Notes: a model not told the origin generated them from the letters alone. Shown: positions 7,728 through 15,335, counted from the stretch's first letter. The stretch: DNA of 15,815 nt from Leucobacter_A sp035514995 (GCA_035514995.1 DATJCC010000049.1:1-15815); one strand, 5' to 3'. Program-made: numbers and translations.

Positions 7728-9764
7728 GTGAGCCGAAATCAGGAACAAACCCCAAAAGTTGATATTGCTGAGCTGAGTGATGCGCTTCTTGGCAAATGGA
7801 AGAAAGAACGACTCGAAGCTCGTGATATGGCTCGAAACCCAGAGTTTCAAACACCTCAGGGCACACCAATGGAAGAACACCGTGAGCGGGCCCTCGAACA
7901 GCTCAAAGGTTTAGTCAAATTGCAAGCAGTGCACAGGGCGTTCCCGAAAGAGCTTGGCGGTGAAGATAACCACGGCGGTAACGTGGCGGGGTTTCACGAA
8001 ATGGTGTTTGCCGATCCGTCGATGCAGATTAAAAGCGGTGTGCAATGGGGGCTGTTCGGTGCTGCTATTTTGCATTTGGGAACAAAAACTCACCATGATA
8101 AATGGTTGAAAGACGTGATGTCTCTAGAAATTCCCGGAGCCTTCGCAATGACCGAAATTGGTCACGGATCAGATGTCGATAGTGTTGCAACTACCGCAAC
8201 CTATGACAAAGAAGCTGAAGAGTTTGTTATTAACACACCGCACCGTGCCGCCTGGAAAGAATATTTAGGCAATGCTGCTTTGCACGGAGAAGCTGCTGTC
8301 GTGTTTGCACAACTAATAACTAATGGTGTCAACCACGGAGTGCACGCATTTTTTGTTCCGATTCGCAACAAAAAAGGGGAGCTACTCCCCGGTGTCGGTG
8401 GCGAAGACGATGGTTTTAAAGGTGGTCTAAACGGAATAGACAACGGCAGGCTACATTTCACCAATGTGCGAGTAGCTAGAACGAATCTGCTGAACCGATA
8501 TGGTGATGTGGCTGTTGATGGAACCTATTCATCACCAATTGAAAGCCCTGGCAGGCGCTTCTTTACAATGCTAGGCACTCTGGTGCAGGGGCGCGTGTCG
8601 CTTGAAGGTGCCGCAGTTAACGCGATGAAGGGCGCGCTCGCTATCGCGATAGGTTATGGCTTTGAAAGACGCCAATTTTCGGGTATAGACGGAAAAGAAA
8701 TAGTTTTGATGGACTATGGTTTGCACCGTCGTAGGCTGATACCGAGGCTAGCTGAGACCTATGCAATGGCGTTTGCGAGCGAGCGGTTGCTTGAACTTTT
8801 TGATGGAGTTTTTTCAGGAGAGCATGACACTGAAGAGTCGCGCGAGGATCTTGAAACTTTAGCGGCTGCGCTGAAGTCTTTATCAACGTGGGCTGCGCTC
8901 GACACGCTACAAGAAGCGCGTGAAGCAACCGGTGGAGCTGGTTTTATCGCCAAAAATAGATTGACCGGGTGGCGTCACGATCTTGATATTTATGTGACCT
9001 TTGAAGGTGACAACAATGTGCTTTTGCAACTCGTTGGAAAGAGGCTCCTAAAGGATTACGCTGCACCGTTTAAAAACGCAGATGCTGCCCTTTATGCTCG
9101 CACAGCCGCCGGACAGGTTGGTGAGCGCGTGCAGCGCTTTGGCTTGCGTCAGATGGGACAGAGCATTGCTGATCTGGGGCAGATAGGCCGTTCAGTCGAA
9201 AGTGTGCGCGAGAATCAGCATGATCTGCTTGCAGACCGTGTAGAAACAATGATCACTCAAATAGCCACCGCTATGAATAACGCCAATAAACGTGGCGGTG
9301 ATGAAGCCCAAGCTGAGTTTAACCGGCAGCAGTATAGACTGATCGAAGCGGCCAAAGCTCACGGAGAGCTTCTGCAGTGGGAGGCATTCACAGGTGCGTT
9401 AGAAGAAACCCGTGACCAAGACACCAAACAGGTGCTTACATGGTTGCGTGACCTGTTTGGCATGACTCTCTTGGAAAGGCACATTGAGTGGTATTTGGTT
9501 AATGGTCGCATCTCTGGGCAGCGCGCCGAAGCGATTACACAATACACAGATCGTCTAATCGACCGTGTTACTGAACACGCCAAAGATCTAATCGCAGCAT
9601 TCGGCTTAGACAACGATCTCCTACGCGCTGAAATTGCGACCGGAATTGAAGCTGAAAGACAAGCAGAAGTCGACGAATATGTAGCCGATCAAAAAGCTCA
9701 GGGGCTGTGGCCGGTGCATGAAAAAGAGTTGCGTAAAAAAGCAAAAAAGTCTCAATCTAAATAG
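7728..9764 (+). CDS. Acyl-CoA oxidase/dehydrogenase-like flavoenzyme
   Basis: A 678-residue protein, far longer than an ordinary acyl-CoA dehydrogenase (about 390) and close to the acyl-CoA oxidase length. FAMTEIGHGSDV (139-150) is the flavin- and substrate-contact motif, VVFAQLITNGVNHGVHAFFVPIR (191-213) is oxidase-like, and VTFEGDNNVLLQ places the probable catalytic glutamate at E426. These enzymes oxidise acyl-CoA to trans-2-enoyl-CoA using FAD, the first step of beta-oxidation. Whether electrons go to oxygen or to a flavoprotein cannot be told from sequence. The last residues are very lysine-rich (KKAKKSQSK). The GTG start has a good ribosome binding site. No other beta-oxidation gene is adjacent. 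The family is clear; chain-length preference is unknown. Confidence 0.93.
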   Translation: MSRNQEQTPKVDIAELSDALLGKWKKERLEARDMARNPEFQTPQGTPMEEHRERALEQLKGLVKLQAVHRAFPKELGGEDNHGGNVAGFHEMVFADPSMQIKSGVQWGLFGAAILHLGTKTHHDKWLKDVMSLEIPGAFAMTEIGHGSDVDSVATTATYDKEAEEFVINTPHRAAWKEYLGNAALHGEAAVVFAQLITNGVNHGVHAFFVPIRNKKGELLPGVGGEDDGFKGGLNGIDNGRLHFTNVRVARTNLLNRYGDVAVDGTYSSPIESPGRRFFTMLGTLVQGRVSLEGAAVNAMKGALAIAIGYGFERRQFSGIDGKEIVLMDYGLHRRRLIPRLAETYAMAFASERLLELFDGVFSGEHDTEESREDLETLAAALKSLSTWAALDTLQEAREATGGAGFIAKNRLTGWRHDLDIYVTFEGDNNVLLQLVGKRLLKDYAAPFKNADAALYARTAAGQVGERVQRFGLRQMGQSIADLGQIGRSVESVRENQHDLLADRVETMITQIATAMNNANKRGGDEAQAEFNRQQYRLIEAAKAHGELLQWEAFTGALEETRDQDTKQVLTWLRDLFGMTLLERHIEWYLVNGRISGQRAEAITQYTDRLIDRVTEHAKDLIAAFGLDNDLLRAEIATGIEAERQAEVDEYVADQKAQGLWPVHEKELRKKAKKSQSK

Positions 9765-9851
9765 GTGCGGGTATCCTTTTAAAGTAACGATTGTAACAAA
9801 AAGCGCATACACTCACCACGGGTGCTCATATTTGGATTAGAAGGACGCAAC

Positions 9852-11387
9852 ATGGAGTCGAAAGAGACAGAGTTTTATGTCAATGCTGAGACGGGTGTTT
9901 TCCGTTCATCAAATCCGAAAGAGATCGCTTCGAGTGTCGGCCTCAAGCTAGAAGCCGACACTAAAGCGATCTATGAGTTTCTGCGGTTTGGAAAGCTCCC
10001 TGAGGGTGATAAATCTTTTTTTCTGGGAATTAAAAGGGATGCACTAAAAAGTCCAAAATCTGGTACATTTCTACCTGATTGGCGTGCAATTACGAGCGAT
10101 TCACCGCAAGACTTTGCCAGACAGATAGCTGAACTGGTTAAAACAACAGCAGAACCGTTTTCGCTAGCTGAGTCTTCATATGATCCGAGTTCATTTATTG
10201 ACAAAGATTTCCTAGCAGCACAAGAGACGCAAGGAAAGTCTGAGCAAAGATTGCATCGGCAGCGAACCCTTGACGAAGCCGCAAGAAAAGATCTAACAGA
10301 CTGGCTTCTTGCAGTTAAAACTGGCGTTTACTATGTTCTGATGTCTCCAGAGTTCTATGATCGGCCTTTTTTTATGCAACGCAATGCGGCTGTAGGGTTT
10401 AGTGACTTTTTACGTGAGAAAGATGCGGCAAAGGCTGATGTATTCTGGCGTTTTTTGATTGTGGAGATGTGGTTTCGCGTATTCATTGATGAAACTGAAG
10501 ACACCCAAACTCAAACAAAAACCCAAACAAAAACTGCAACTTCTGACAACACTCAAACGTACGACAATACCCAAACGCACGACAACGGCCCAATGCCCGA
10601 TAGCGACCAAACATCTGACGTTCCTCAAAAGCTTGATACTGAGCCTAACGAAGGTAAAAATCTCGATATTGAAGTTTCTGGTGTCACATACAGACGCTAC
10701 CCGTTACGCACAAAAAGCATCACCAGAGGTGACGGTCTCGAAGAATATGTTGGCGCTCGTTTAAAAGAGTTTCAGCTGAGCACAAAAGATATTGCTGAGC
10801 CGTGGTGGGAAAAACCCTGGTCTGTTTTTATTAGCGAAAAAATTGTTGCGATCACGCAGACACGATCTTTTTTTGTTTGGGAGATTGAACCAGGCTGGTG
10901 GGCAAGAAAACTTAGCAGCCGGATCACCCCTAGCTCCTACGGTTACGGTTTAAGCATCCCGTGGACTATGGAGCTCGCCATCCGCGAAGTAGGTTTGCCA
11001 AGAATTTTATTAGCGAGCGCCGGAAGTGTGCTCGGTAAACTAATTGGCAAGGCCGGTGTTTTTTATATGATCGCTGGAGCAGGGGTGAGAGCGATCGACG
11101 GGCCTTTAGAATCCCCCGTATATCCGTCGTTTTTATCGGCAAAATTGGCCCCGAAGGACACAGACAAAACTGCATCAAAAATCAGCACAGCAATCCGCAA
11201 GTCACTGCCTGACCATGTTCTAAAAAACTTTCAGGGCACGGTAATAATCGACGCCAATGATGTTGGCAGGCATGTGCTCGGAAAAGATGTTGCAGAAACA
11301 AATGAAACACTAGAAAGCATTTTTGAAGACAACCCCCTTGGACAGGGTGGGCAGCGCACACCCGTATCAGTGGTCTACCCGGTATAA
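9852..11387 (+). CDS. Two-part protein: degenerate asparagine-synthetase-like N-terminus and F420 ligase-like C-terminus
   Basis: A 511-residue protein. I chose the ATG at 9852 over the upstream GTG at 9822 because AGAAGGA sits 6 bases before it. From about residue 280 to the end it resembles the F420-0:gamma-glutamyl ligase (CofE-like) family: YRRYPLRTKSITRGDGLEEYV, VFISEKIVAITQ, VGLPRILLASAGSVLGKLIGK and the late VIIDANDVGRHVLG. The N-terminal 215 residues weakly recall asparagine synthetase: KEIASSVGL then AIYEFLRFGKLPEG matches the end of the glutaminase domain, and VFWRFLIVEMWFRVF the C-terminal helix. The catalytic N-terminal cysteine and the SGG-type ATP loop are both missing, so that half would be inactive. 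A repeat-built T/Q/D-rich linker (about 217-270) joins the halves. A metallopeptidase gene follows after 30 bp. C-terminal family likely; N-terminal call tentative; substrate unknown. Confidence 0.65.
   Translation: MESKETEFYVNAETGVFRSSNPKEIASSVGLKLEADTKAIYEFLRFGKLPEGDKSFFLGIKRDALKSPKSGTFLPDWRAITSDSPQDFARQIAELVKTTAEPFSLAESSYDPSSFIDKDFLAAQETQGKSEQRLHRQRTLDEAARKDLTDWLLAVKTGVYYVLMSPEFYDRPFFMQRNAAVGFSDFLREKDAAKADVFWRFLIVEMWFRVFIDETEDTQTQTKTQTKTATSDNTQTYDNTQTHDNGPMPDSDQTSDVPQKLDTEPNEGKNLDIEVSGVTYRRYPLRTKSITRGDGLEEYVGARLKEFQLSTKDIAEPWWEKPWSVFISEKIVAITQTRSFFVWEIEPGWWARKLSSRITPSSYGYGLSIPWTMELAIREVGLPRILLASAGSVLGKLIGKAGVFYMIAGAGVRAIDGPLESPVYPSFLSAKLAPKDTDKTASKISTAIRKSLPDHVLKNFQGTVIIDANDVGRHVLGKDVAETNETLESIFEDNPLGQGGQRTPVSVVYPV
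10505..10614 (+). repeat. In-frame tandem repeats coding the linker
   Basis: Two blocks lie back to back inside the 9852 gene. At 10505-10540 six 6-bp units (CCAAAC, TCAAAC, AAAAAC, CCAAAC, AAAAAC, TGCAAC) encode a Q/K-T dipeptide run. At 10543-10614 four diverged 18-bp units encode the hexapeptides DNTQTY, DNTQTH, DNGPMP and DSDQTS. Both unit lengths are multiples of three, so expansion or loss keeps the frame. Confidence 0.75.
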
Positions 11388-11417
11388 AAATATCGCCTTT
11401 AAAAAAGTGATAGAAAA

Positions 11418-12311
11418 ATGACTTTTAACGATAACGCAAGAATCAACACTAAAAACGTTTCTAAAAGAAGCGGCGGTCGCGGCAGAACCGGCTTAAAGCT
11501 TGGCGGTAGTAGCCTGCTAGTTATTGGGCTGCTTTTTCTTGGTTCAAACCTATTGGGCATAAATTTGATGCCGTTTGCAGACGTCGCTAATGACGTTATA
11601 AACCAACAAACATCCCAATCAAGCTCACAACTTGAAGCGTGTGCAACTGGTGCCGACGCTAACACTAATGATGAGTGCCGAATGGCAGGCGCAGCTGATT
11701 CGCTAGACCAGTATTGGGAAACTCAACTTGACGACTACCGCTCCCCAAGTCTGGTACTGTTCGACGGGCACACACAAACCCAGTGCGGCTCTGCAAGCAC
11801 TCAAATAGGCCCTTTCTACTGCCCACCTGAAGAAGGTATTTATGTAGATACAGACTTCTTCGCAATGCTCAGCACCGAATACGGTGCTTCAACAGGGTCA
11901 CTCGCGCAAATGTATGTGCTCGCACACGAGTGGGGTCACCACATGTCGAAGCTTCTAGGGCAACTTGATTTAGCTAACGCAGACCGATCCACCGGAGCAG
12001 CCTCAGGCTCGGTGCGACTAGAGCTCCAAGCTGACTGTTTTGCAGGTGCGTGGGTGCAGAACGCTAGTAAAGCTCATGATGATGCTGGAGTGCCACTGCT
12101 CAAACCTGTAACCCAGACAGAACTATCTGACGCTTTAAGCGCTGCTGCAGCTGTGGGAGACGATAACCTAATGGAGTCTGCAGGAATGCAAGTAAACCCA
12201 GACCGGTTTACCCACGGAACTTCTGAGCAACGGCAAAAGTGGTTTGAAACTGGCTACCAAGAAGGCCCCACTTCATGCGCAACCTTTGATGTGCCAGCTG
12301 CACAGTTGTAG
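11418..12311 (+). CDS. Membrane-anchored neutral zinc metallopeptidase (YpfJ/KPN_02809 type)
   Basis: A 297-residue protein of the putative neutral zinc metallopeptidase family. A basic, glycine-rich start precedes one transmembrane helix at about residues 31-52, leaving the catalytic part outside the cell. The zinc site is HEWGH (H170, E171, H174) within YVLAHEWGHHMSKLLG, and LELQADCFAGAW (201-212) supplies the probable third ligand, E202. Cysteines at 75, 87, 123, 135, 207 and 287 suggest disulfides. The substrate is not known for the family. It follows the 9852 gene by 30 bp on the same strand and has no recognisable Shine-Dalgarno sequence, so co-transcription is likely and translation may rely on re-initiation. 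Family call firm. Confidence 0.93.
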   Translation: MTFNDNARINTKNVSKRSGGRGRTGLKLGGSSLLVIGLLFLGSNLLGINLMPFADVANDVINQQTSQSSSQLEACATGADANTNDECRMAGAADSLDQYWETQLDDYRSPSLVLFDGHTQTQCGSASTQIGPFYCPPEEGIYVDTDFFAMLSTEYGASTGSLAQMYVLAHEWGHHMSKLLGQLDLANADRSTGAASGSVRLELQADCFAGAWVQNASKAHDDAGVPLLKPVTQTELSDALSAAAAVGDDNLMESAGMQVNPDRFTHGTSEQRQKWFETGYQEGPTSCATFDVPAAQL

Positions 12312-12344
12312 ATTCAACCCCATTGCCTGAGAGCACAAAAAGAG

Positions 12345-13139
12345 TCACCTCGAAGAGCGCGACCTGCGACCTCGCAATACACCTATCAACTCTTGAATAT
12401 CATTGCCGTCCCTGGCTACAAGCCAAGTTGCAAAAATCGTGGCTGAGGGTAGTTCTGCAGTAACTTCAAGAACTCTGTGCTCACGTTTATCAGCAGCCAA
12501 TCTTGCCAAAGGTAGTGGCGCTAGCGTCGATCCAAGCCCAGCCTTCACCAAATCTAAAGCACCATTCAAATTTTTCGGTCTGTATGAAGGGTCCTGCCAT
12601 AATTGCGGCTCAGGCCAGCCCGAATCATAGCCCTCATAATCAAGCAGATTTAAAAGCTCGAGATCTTCAGCGCTCGCAGAAGCCTGATCGGCTAGCTCGT
12701 GAGCTTTTGAAATGATTAGACCTAGTTTTTCTGTGTACATTGCAACAGCGTGACGATTTAGCCCTGCATCTTCTGGCTGGGAGCCTTCTTGCACTCGCAC
12801 TAATAAAAGATCACAGTCTTTTGCTTCGTCGCTATGGTGTGGATCCCACCCATGAGCGATTGGCACTATTTCAAGAGGCTTTCGGGATCTCACTTCGTGC
12901 CAGCGCTTAACCCATTTGTCTGGTGAGACTCCGCGCACAAAACCCATCTTTATGGGGTCGGTATTTACAGCAGTTTGTTCCACTGTGGGAACCACATTGA
13001 GCAGTTTCTTTTTAGGCGGTGACTTTTTAACCGCACTTTTTTTGTTGGTTGAGACTCGCCGGTTTACTACACGACTCTGTTTTGATGCGCGACTCTGCTT
13101 TACTGCGCGACTCTGCTTGCCACCGCTATTTCTTTTCAT
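12345..13139 (-). CDS. LysR-type substrate-binding-domain protein lacking the helix-turn-helix, with a basic tail
   Basis: A 264-residue protein. Residues from about 62 onward match the ligand-binding half of LysR regulators: MGFVRGVSPDKWVKRWHEV, the AVAMYTEKLGLIISKAHEL strand, and ALDLVKAGLGSTLAPLPLARL, where a LysR effector domain normally sits. The usual N-terminal winged helix-turn-helix is absent. In its place are about 46 residues rich in lysine, arginine and serine, including three copies of a KQSR-x-x hexapeptide, resembling bacterial histone-H1-like tails. The tail could bind DNA without sequence specificity (inference). Its ATG overlaps the stop of the upstream ATL gene as ATGA, so the two are translationally coupled. 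The ligand is unknown. The domain call is good; a role tied to DNA damage is suggested only by the neighbour. Confidence 0.85.
   Translation of the reverse strand: MKRNSGGKQSRAVKQSRASKQSRVVNRRVSTNKKSAVKKSPPKKKLLNVVPTVEQTAVNTDPIKMGFVRGVSPDKWVKRWHEVRSRKPLEIVPIAHGWDPHHSDEAKDCDLLLVRVQEGSQPEDAGLNRHAVAMYTEKLGLIISKAHELADQASASAEDLELLNLLDYEGYDSGWPEPQLWQDPSYRPKNLNGALDLVKAGLGSTLAPLPLARLAADKREHRVLEVTAELPSATIFATWLVARDGNDIQELIGVLRGRRSRSSR
13066..13119 (-). repeat. Three 18-bp tandem repeats coding the KQSR-x-x units
   Basis: Units at 13066-13083, 13084-13101 and 13102-13119 share the core CGACTCTG on the plus strand. They encode KQSRVV, KQSRAS and KQSRAV in the basic tail of the LysR-domain protein. The near-identity of the last two units points to recent duplication. 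Confidence 0.75.
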
Positions 13140-13513
13140 AAAATGTAATCTGTCTTATCTTGCTCAAGGTGCAACTGAAGCGCCCCCTCATAAACCTGGT
13201 GATCAAAGGGGAGCCTAGCTAGTGGAAGTTTTAGCCGGTACCCTTCAGGTGGGGCAGCCGGCGCGATGGGTGTTCCCTCAGATTTGTAATGCGGAAGAGC
13301 CAATGTTGCGTGTCCCTTCGGAGGTTTGCCAGATACTGGCACGACTCGCCACCACGGCACGGTTTTACCGTAATTTGACATGACCTGCCCAACCTTGCGG
13401 GGTGCCCGAGATCCGACCGCGTGAGCTACGTCTCCGTAGGTCATTACGCGCCCGGCCGGGATCTGCTCGACGACGCGCAAAACGTCTTCAACAAATCGCT
13501 CGTGTGCGTGCAT
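13136..13513 (-). CDS. Alkyltransferase-like protein (ATL), MGMT family without the active cysteine
   Basis: A 125-residue protein with the MGMT DNA-binding fold: VLRVVEQIPAGRVMTYGDVAHAVG (11-34, with Y26 in the usual DNA-flipping position) and RKVGQVMSN (39-47, holding the arginine-finger region). The alkyl-acceptor motif PCHRV reads PWWRV here (53-57), so the acceptor cysteine is tryptophan and the protein cannot remove alkyl groups itself. ATLs bind O6-alkylguanine, flip and bend it, and hand the lesion to nucleotide excision repair. The ATG at 13513 has GAGG about 12 bases upstream, a long but usable gap. The stop overlaps the LysR-domain start. A 17-nt palindrome lies just upstream of the gene. 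Family and loss of the acceptor are clear from sequence. Confidence 0.93.
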   Translation of the reverse strand: MHAHERFVEDVLRVVEQIPAGRVMTYGDVAHAVGSRAPRKVGQVMSNYGKTVPWWRVVPVSGKPPKGHATLALPHYKSEGTPIAPAAPPEGYRLKLPLARLPFDHQVYEGALQLHLEQDKTDYIL

Positions 13514-13535
13514 AACAAAAGATTACCTCGATTAG

Positions 13536-13552
13536 GTGCAGTTTAACTGCAC
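13536..13552. promoter_or_regulatory. Palindromic candidate operator upstream of the ATL gene
   Basis: GTGCAGTTTAACTGCAC is an 8+1+8 perfect inverted repeat 22 bases before the ATL start. Its size and symmetry suit a dimeric repressor. No regulator can be named from the window, although the LysR-domain protein of the same operon lacks a DNA-reading domain and is a poor candidate. Confidence 0.45.
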
Positions 13553-13559
13553 GATCGCA

Positions 13560-13685
13560 CTAAATTTCATGGCCGGTAACGGAGCCCTCCCAGTTCGGTA
13601 TCCAACCAAGAGCTGGAGCCACATGCTTTGCAAATGATTCAAGTATGTGAGCGTTGAAACGCACCCCGAGCTGGTTCGGGGAACC
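13560..13685 (-). pseudogene. Possible 3' remnant of a host gene cut by integration
   Basis: On the minus strand a 41-codon stretch is open between the in-frame TAA at 13686-13688 and a TAG at 13560-13562. It ends in the protein-like sequence SFAKHVAPALGWIPNWEG (residues 17-34 of the stretch) and then SVTGHEI. It has no usable start codon with a ribosome binding site, and it lies between the ATL gene (same strand) and the serine recombinase. That is what a gene tail left behind by integration would look like. I do not recognise the family, and 41 open codons can arise by chance, so the call is weak. Confidence 0.3.
13620..13685. repeat. Cluster of inverted repeats beside the recombinase gene
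   Basis: Four inverted repeats follow each other. CACATGCTT/AAGTATGTG (13620-13628 and 13641-13649) is a 9-bp pair with one wobble. GCGTT/AACGC occupies 13651-13662. CCCCGA/TCGGGG occupies 13664-13681. GGTTC/GAACC occupies 13673-13685 and competes with the previous one for the same bases. Large serine recombinases bind imperfect inverted repeats of about 40-50 bp at their attachment sites, so part of this may be an att site. Alternatively these are operators overlapping the recombinase promoter. Confidence 0.4.
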
Positions 13686-13691
13686 TTAACA

Positions 13692-13714
13692 TACAATAGA
13701 GTCTGAAGGTGAGG
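13692..13714 (+). promoter_or_regulatory. -10 box and ribosome binding site of the recombinase gene
   Basis: TACAAT (13692-13697) is a strong -10 hexamer; the -35 region carries GC-rich hairpins instead of a good consensus. GGTGAGG (13708-13714) lies 7 bases before the ATG at 13722, which fixes that start. The overlap of the hairpins with the -35 region suggests control by a bound protein, perhaps the recombinase itself. Confidence 0.5.
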
Positions 13715-13721
13715 TAGCCTT

Positions 13722-15185
13722 ATGACTCATTCTAAAACCGCGGCTATTTATTGCCGTATTTCCCGTGACGCCGAGGGCGAAGGCACAGGCGTCAATCGGC
13801 AGGAAGCGTTGTGCCGAGAGTTGGCAGACCGGCTTGGTTTAACTGTTGCGGAAGTCTTCGTAGATAACGACATTGGTGCGAGTGATCGCACTAGCAAGTC
13901 GAAGGTGCGACACGACTTTAATCGCATGATGGAAGCTACTCGTGCTGGTCAATTCACGCATATTTTGGCTTACTCTAATTCGCGACTTACGCGCCGTCTG
14001 CGTGAGCTTGAAGACTTGATCCAGCTTCATGAAGAAACGGGAGTGCTGATACAGACAGTCGTTAGTGGGCAAGATGATCTTTCCACTAGTGATGGGCGCA
14101 TGGTTGCTCGTATTAAAGCGTCAGTTGATGCGGCGGAGTCTGACCGTATCTCGGAGCGGCAGAAGGCAGCTTTTCGGCATAATGCGTTGAGTGGGAAGCC
14201 GAAGCTTCACCGCCAGAGGCCGTTCGGTTGGAAAGATGATGGTGTCACACTCGACGCTGAAGAAGCGAGTCTTGTTCGGGCAGCCTTGAAGAAGATCTTG
14301 GCTGGCGCAACGATTGCGGAGATTCGTGACGAATGGGAGAAGGCTGGAGTTAAGACTGCTGCTGGAAACTCGGAATGGCATTGGTCGATTGTCCGTGATG
14401 TGATTCTTGGTTGGCGAGCTGCTGGTGTGCGCACCTATCACCGAGAGCCGCTCTATGGGCCGGACGGCAAACTGGTGATGGGGCAATGGGCGCCGTTGAT
14501 TTCACTTGAAGAGCGAGAAGCTGGCTTGGCAATGATTGCGAAGCATGCTCGAACAAAACGGCGTTCGGGAACATGGAAGTTAACTGGGTTGTTGCGTTGC
14601 GGCCAATGTTCGTCGCCGCTCTATGGGCAGTTAGCGAGTGGGTCGCGGCCGATGGATACTTACGCTTGTAAGCGCTCCCATGTCTCGATCAACGCTGAAC
14701 GACTTGAATGGTATGTCTTTTCGCAGCTTTATTTCCGCTTGCTAAACCGCCTTGAAGGTGAAGTCGAAGAGTCAGCAGCGATTAGTGTCACACCGAGTGA
14801 GCCGCAGCGCTGGGAAGGTGAAGAACGACTTTCGGAGATTACAGTTCGCATTGAAGAATTGATGGAAGCCTTCACTAAGGGCAAATTGAGTGGCGAGATC
14901 GTTTTTCCACAGGTGGACAAACTCGATCTGGAGCGCAGAGAGCTGCGTCGTGAGCAGGAAGAGCTTCGCATTGTGCGTGCTCAGCCAGAGTTTAAGTTCC
15001 AGACGAGTGAAGAGATTTGGGACTATTTCGGCAAGTCGATCTTCGAGCTATCTGATGACGAGAAGATTCTGATTCTTCGTCAAGAACTAGAGACGGTAAT
15101 TATCCATAAAGGGGAGCGTGGCTGGGCTGCGCGAACCCGTGAAGCTTTCGAAAAGCGTTTCACCATAGTTTGGAAGGAACGCTAG
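13722..15185 (+). CDS. Large serine recombinase / integrase
   Basis: A 487-residue site-specific recombinase. The resolvase-type catalytic domain fills residues 6-150: AAIYCRISRD carries the nucleophile serine S14, and SNSRLTRRLRELEDL (85-99) holds the active-site arginines. A recombinase domain follows (about 165-280), then a zinc-ribbon (C293, C296, C316, with H320 or another residue in the fourth place), then a glutamate-rich coiled coil (about 365-420) of the kind that governs integration versus excision. The protein cuts both strands at attP and attB, forming 5'-phosphoserine links, and rotates subunits to rejoin them. Length and domain order are those of phage or integrative-element integrases. 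Promoter and ribosome binding site are good. It marks the edge of the element. Confidence 0.95.
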   Translation: MTHSKTAAIYCRISRDAEGEGTGVNRQEALCRELADRLGLTVAEVFVDNDIGASDRTSKSKVRHDFNRMMEATRAGQFTHILAYSNSRLTRRLRELEDLIQLHEETGVLIQTVVSGQDDLSTSDGRMVARIKASVDAAESDRISERQKAAFRHNALSGKPKLHRQRPFGWKDDGVTLDAEEASLVRAALKKILAGATIAEIRDEWEKAGVKTAAGNSEWHWSIVRDVILGWRAAGVRTYHREPLYGPDGKLVMGQWAPLISLEEREAGLAMIAKHARTKRRSGTWKLTGLLRCGQCSSPLYGQLASGSRPMDTYACKRSHVSINAERLEWYVFSQLYFRLLNRLEGEVEESAAISVTPSEPQRWEGEERLSEITVRIEELMEAFTKGKLSGEIVFPQVDKLDLERRELRREQEELRIVRAQPEFKFQTSEEIWDYFGKSIFELSDDEKILILRQELETVIIHKGERGWAARTREAFEKRFTIVWKER

Positions 15186-15335
15186 AAGCGTTTCTAAGCT
15201 CTGCCGAGTGAAGCTGTAATCGTTTGTTCGTAGAGTTGGCAGCGGTTTCGTAGATGTGCTGGTGCTGCGACTGAGACGGCATTGCTCGGTAATGTTGGGG
15301 TAGCAGTTTCTTTAACAGTCTTTAGGAGTGAAGCT

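Noticed and set aside
7591..7869. Minus-strand open frame covering the gap before the acyl-CoA gene
   Set aside because: It runs across the promoter and the first 47 codons of a clear gene and has no protein-family features.
9822..9851. Earlier GTG start for the fusion protein
   Set aside because: The ATG at 9852 has AGAAGGA at correct spacing; the GTG has none.
13136..13513. Active O6-methylguanine-DNA methyltransferase
   Set aside because: The acceptor cysteine is replaced by tryptophan in PWWRV, so it is an alkyltransferase-like protein.
13614..13650. A tRNA-Ala-like anticodon arm (CTTTGCAA in a stem)
   Set aside because: There is no 7-bp acceptor stem, T-loop or flanking arms at the right distances; the stem-loop stands alone.
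15186..15335. Small gene or promoter between the recombinase and the next gene
   Set aside because: Short frames close within a few codons and no pair of -35 and -10 boxes at good spacing is visible; only loosely repeated CGTTT/CGTAGA words occur.
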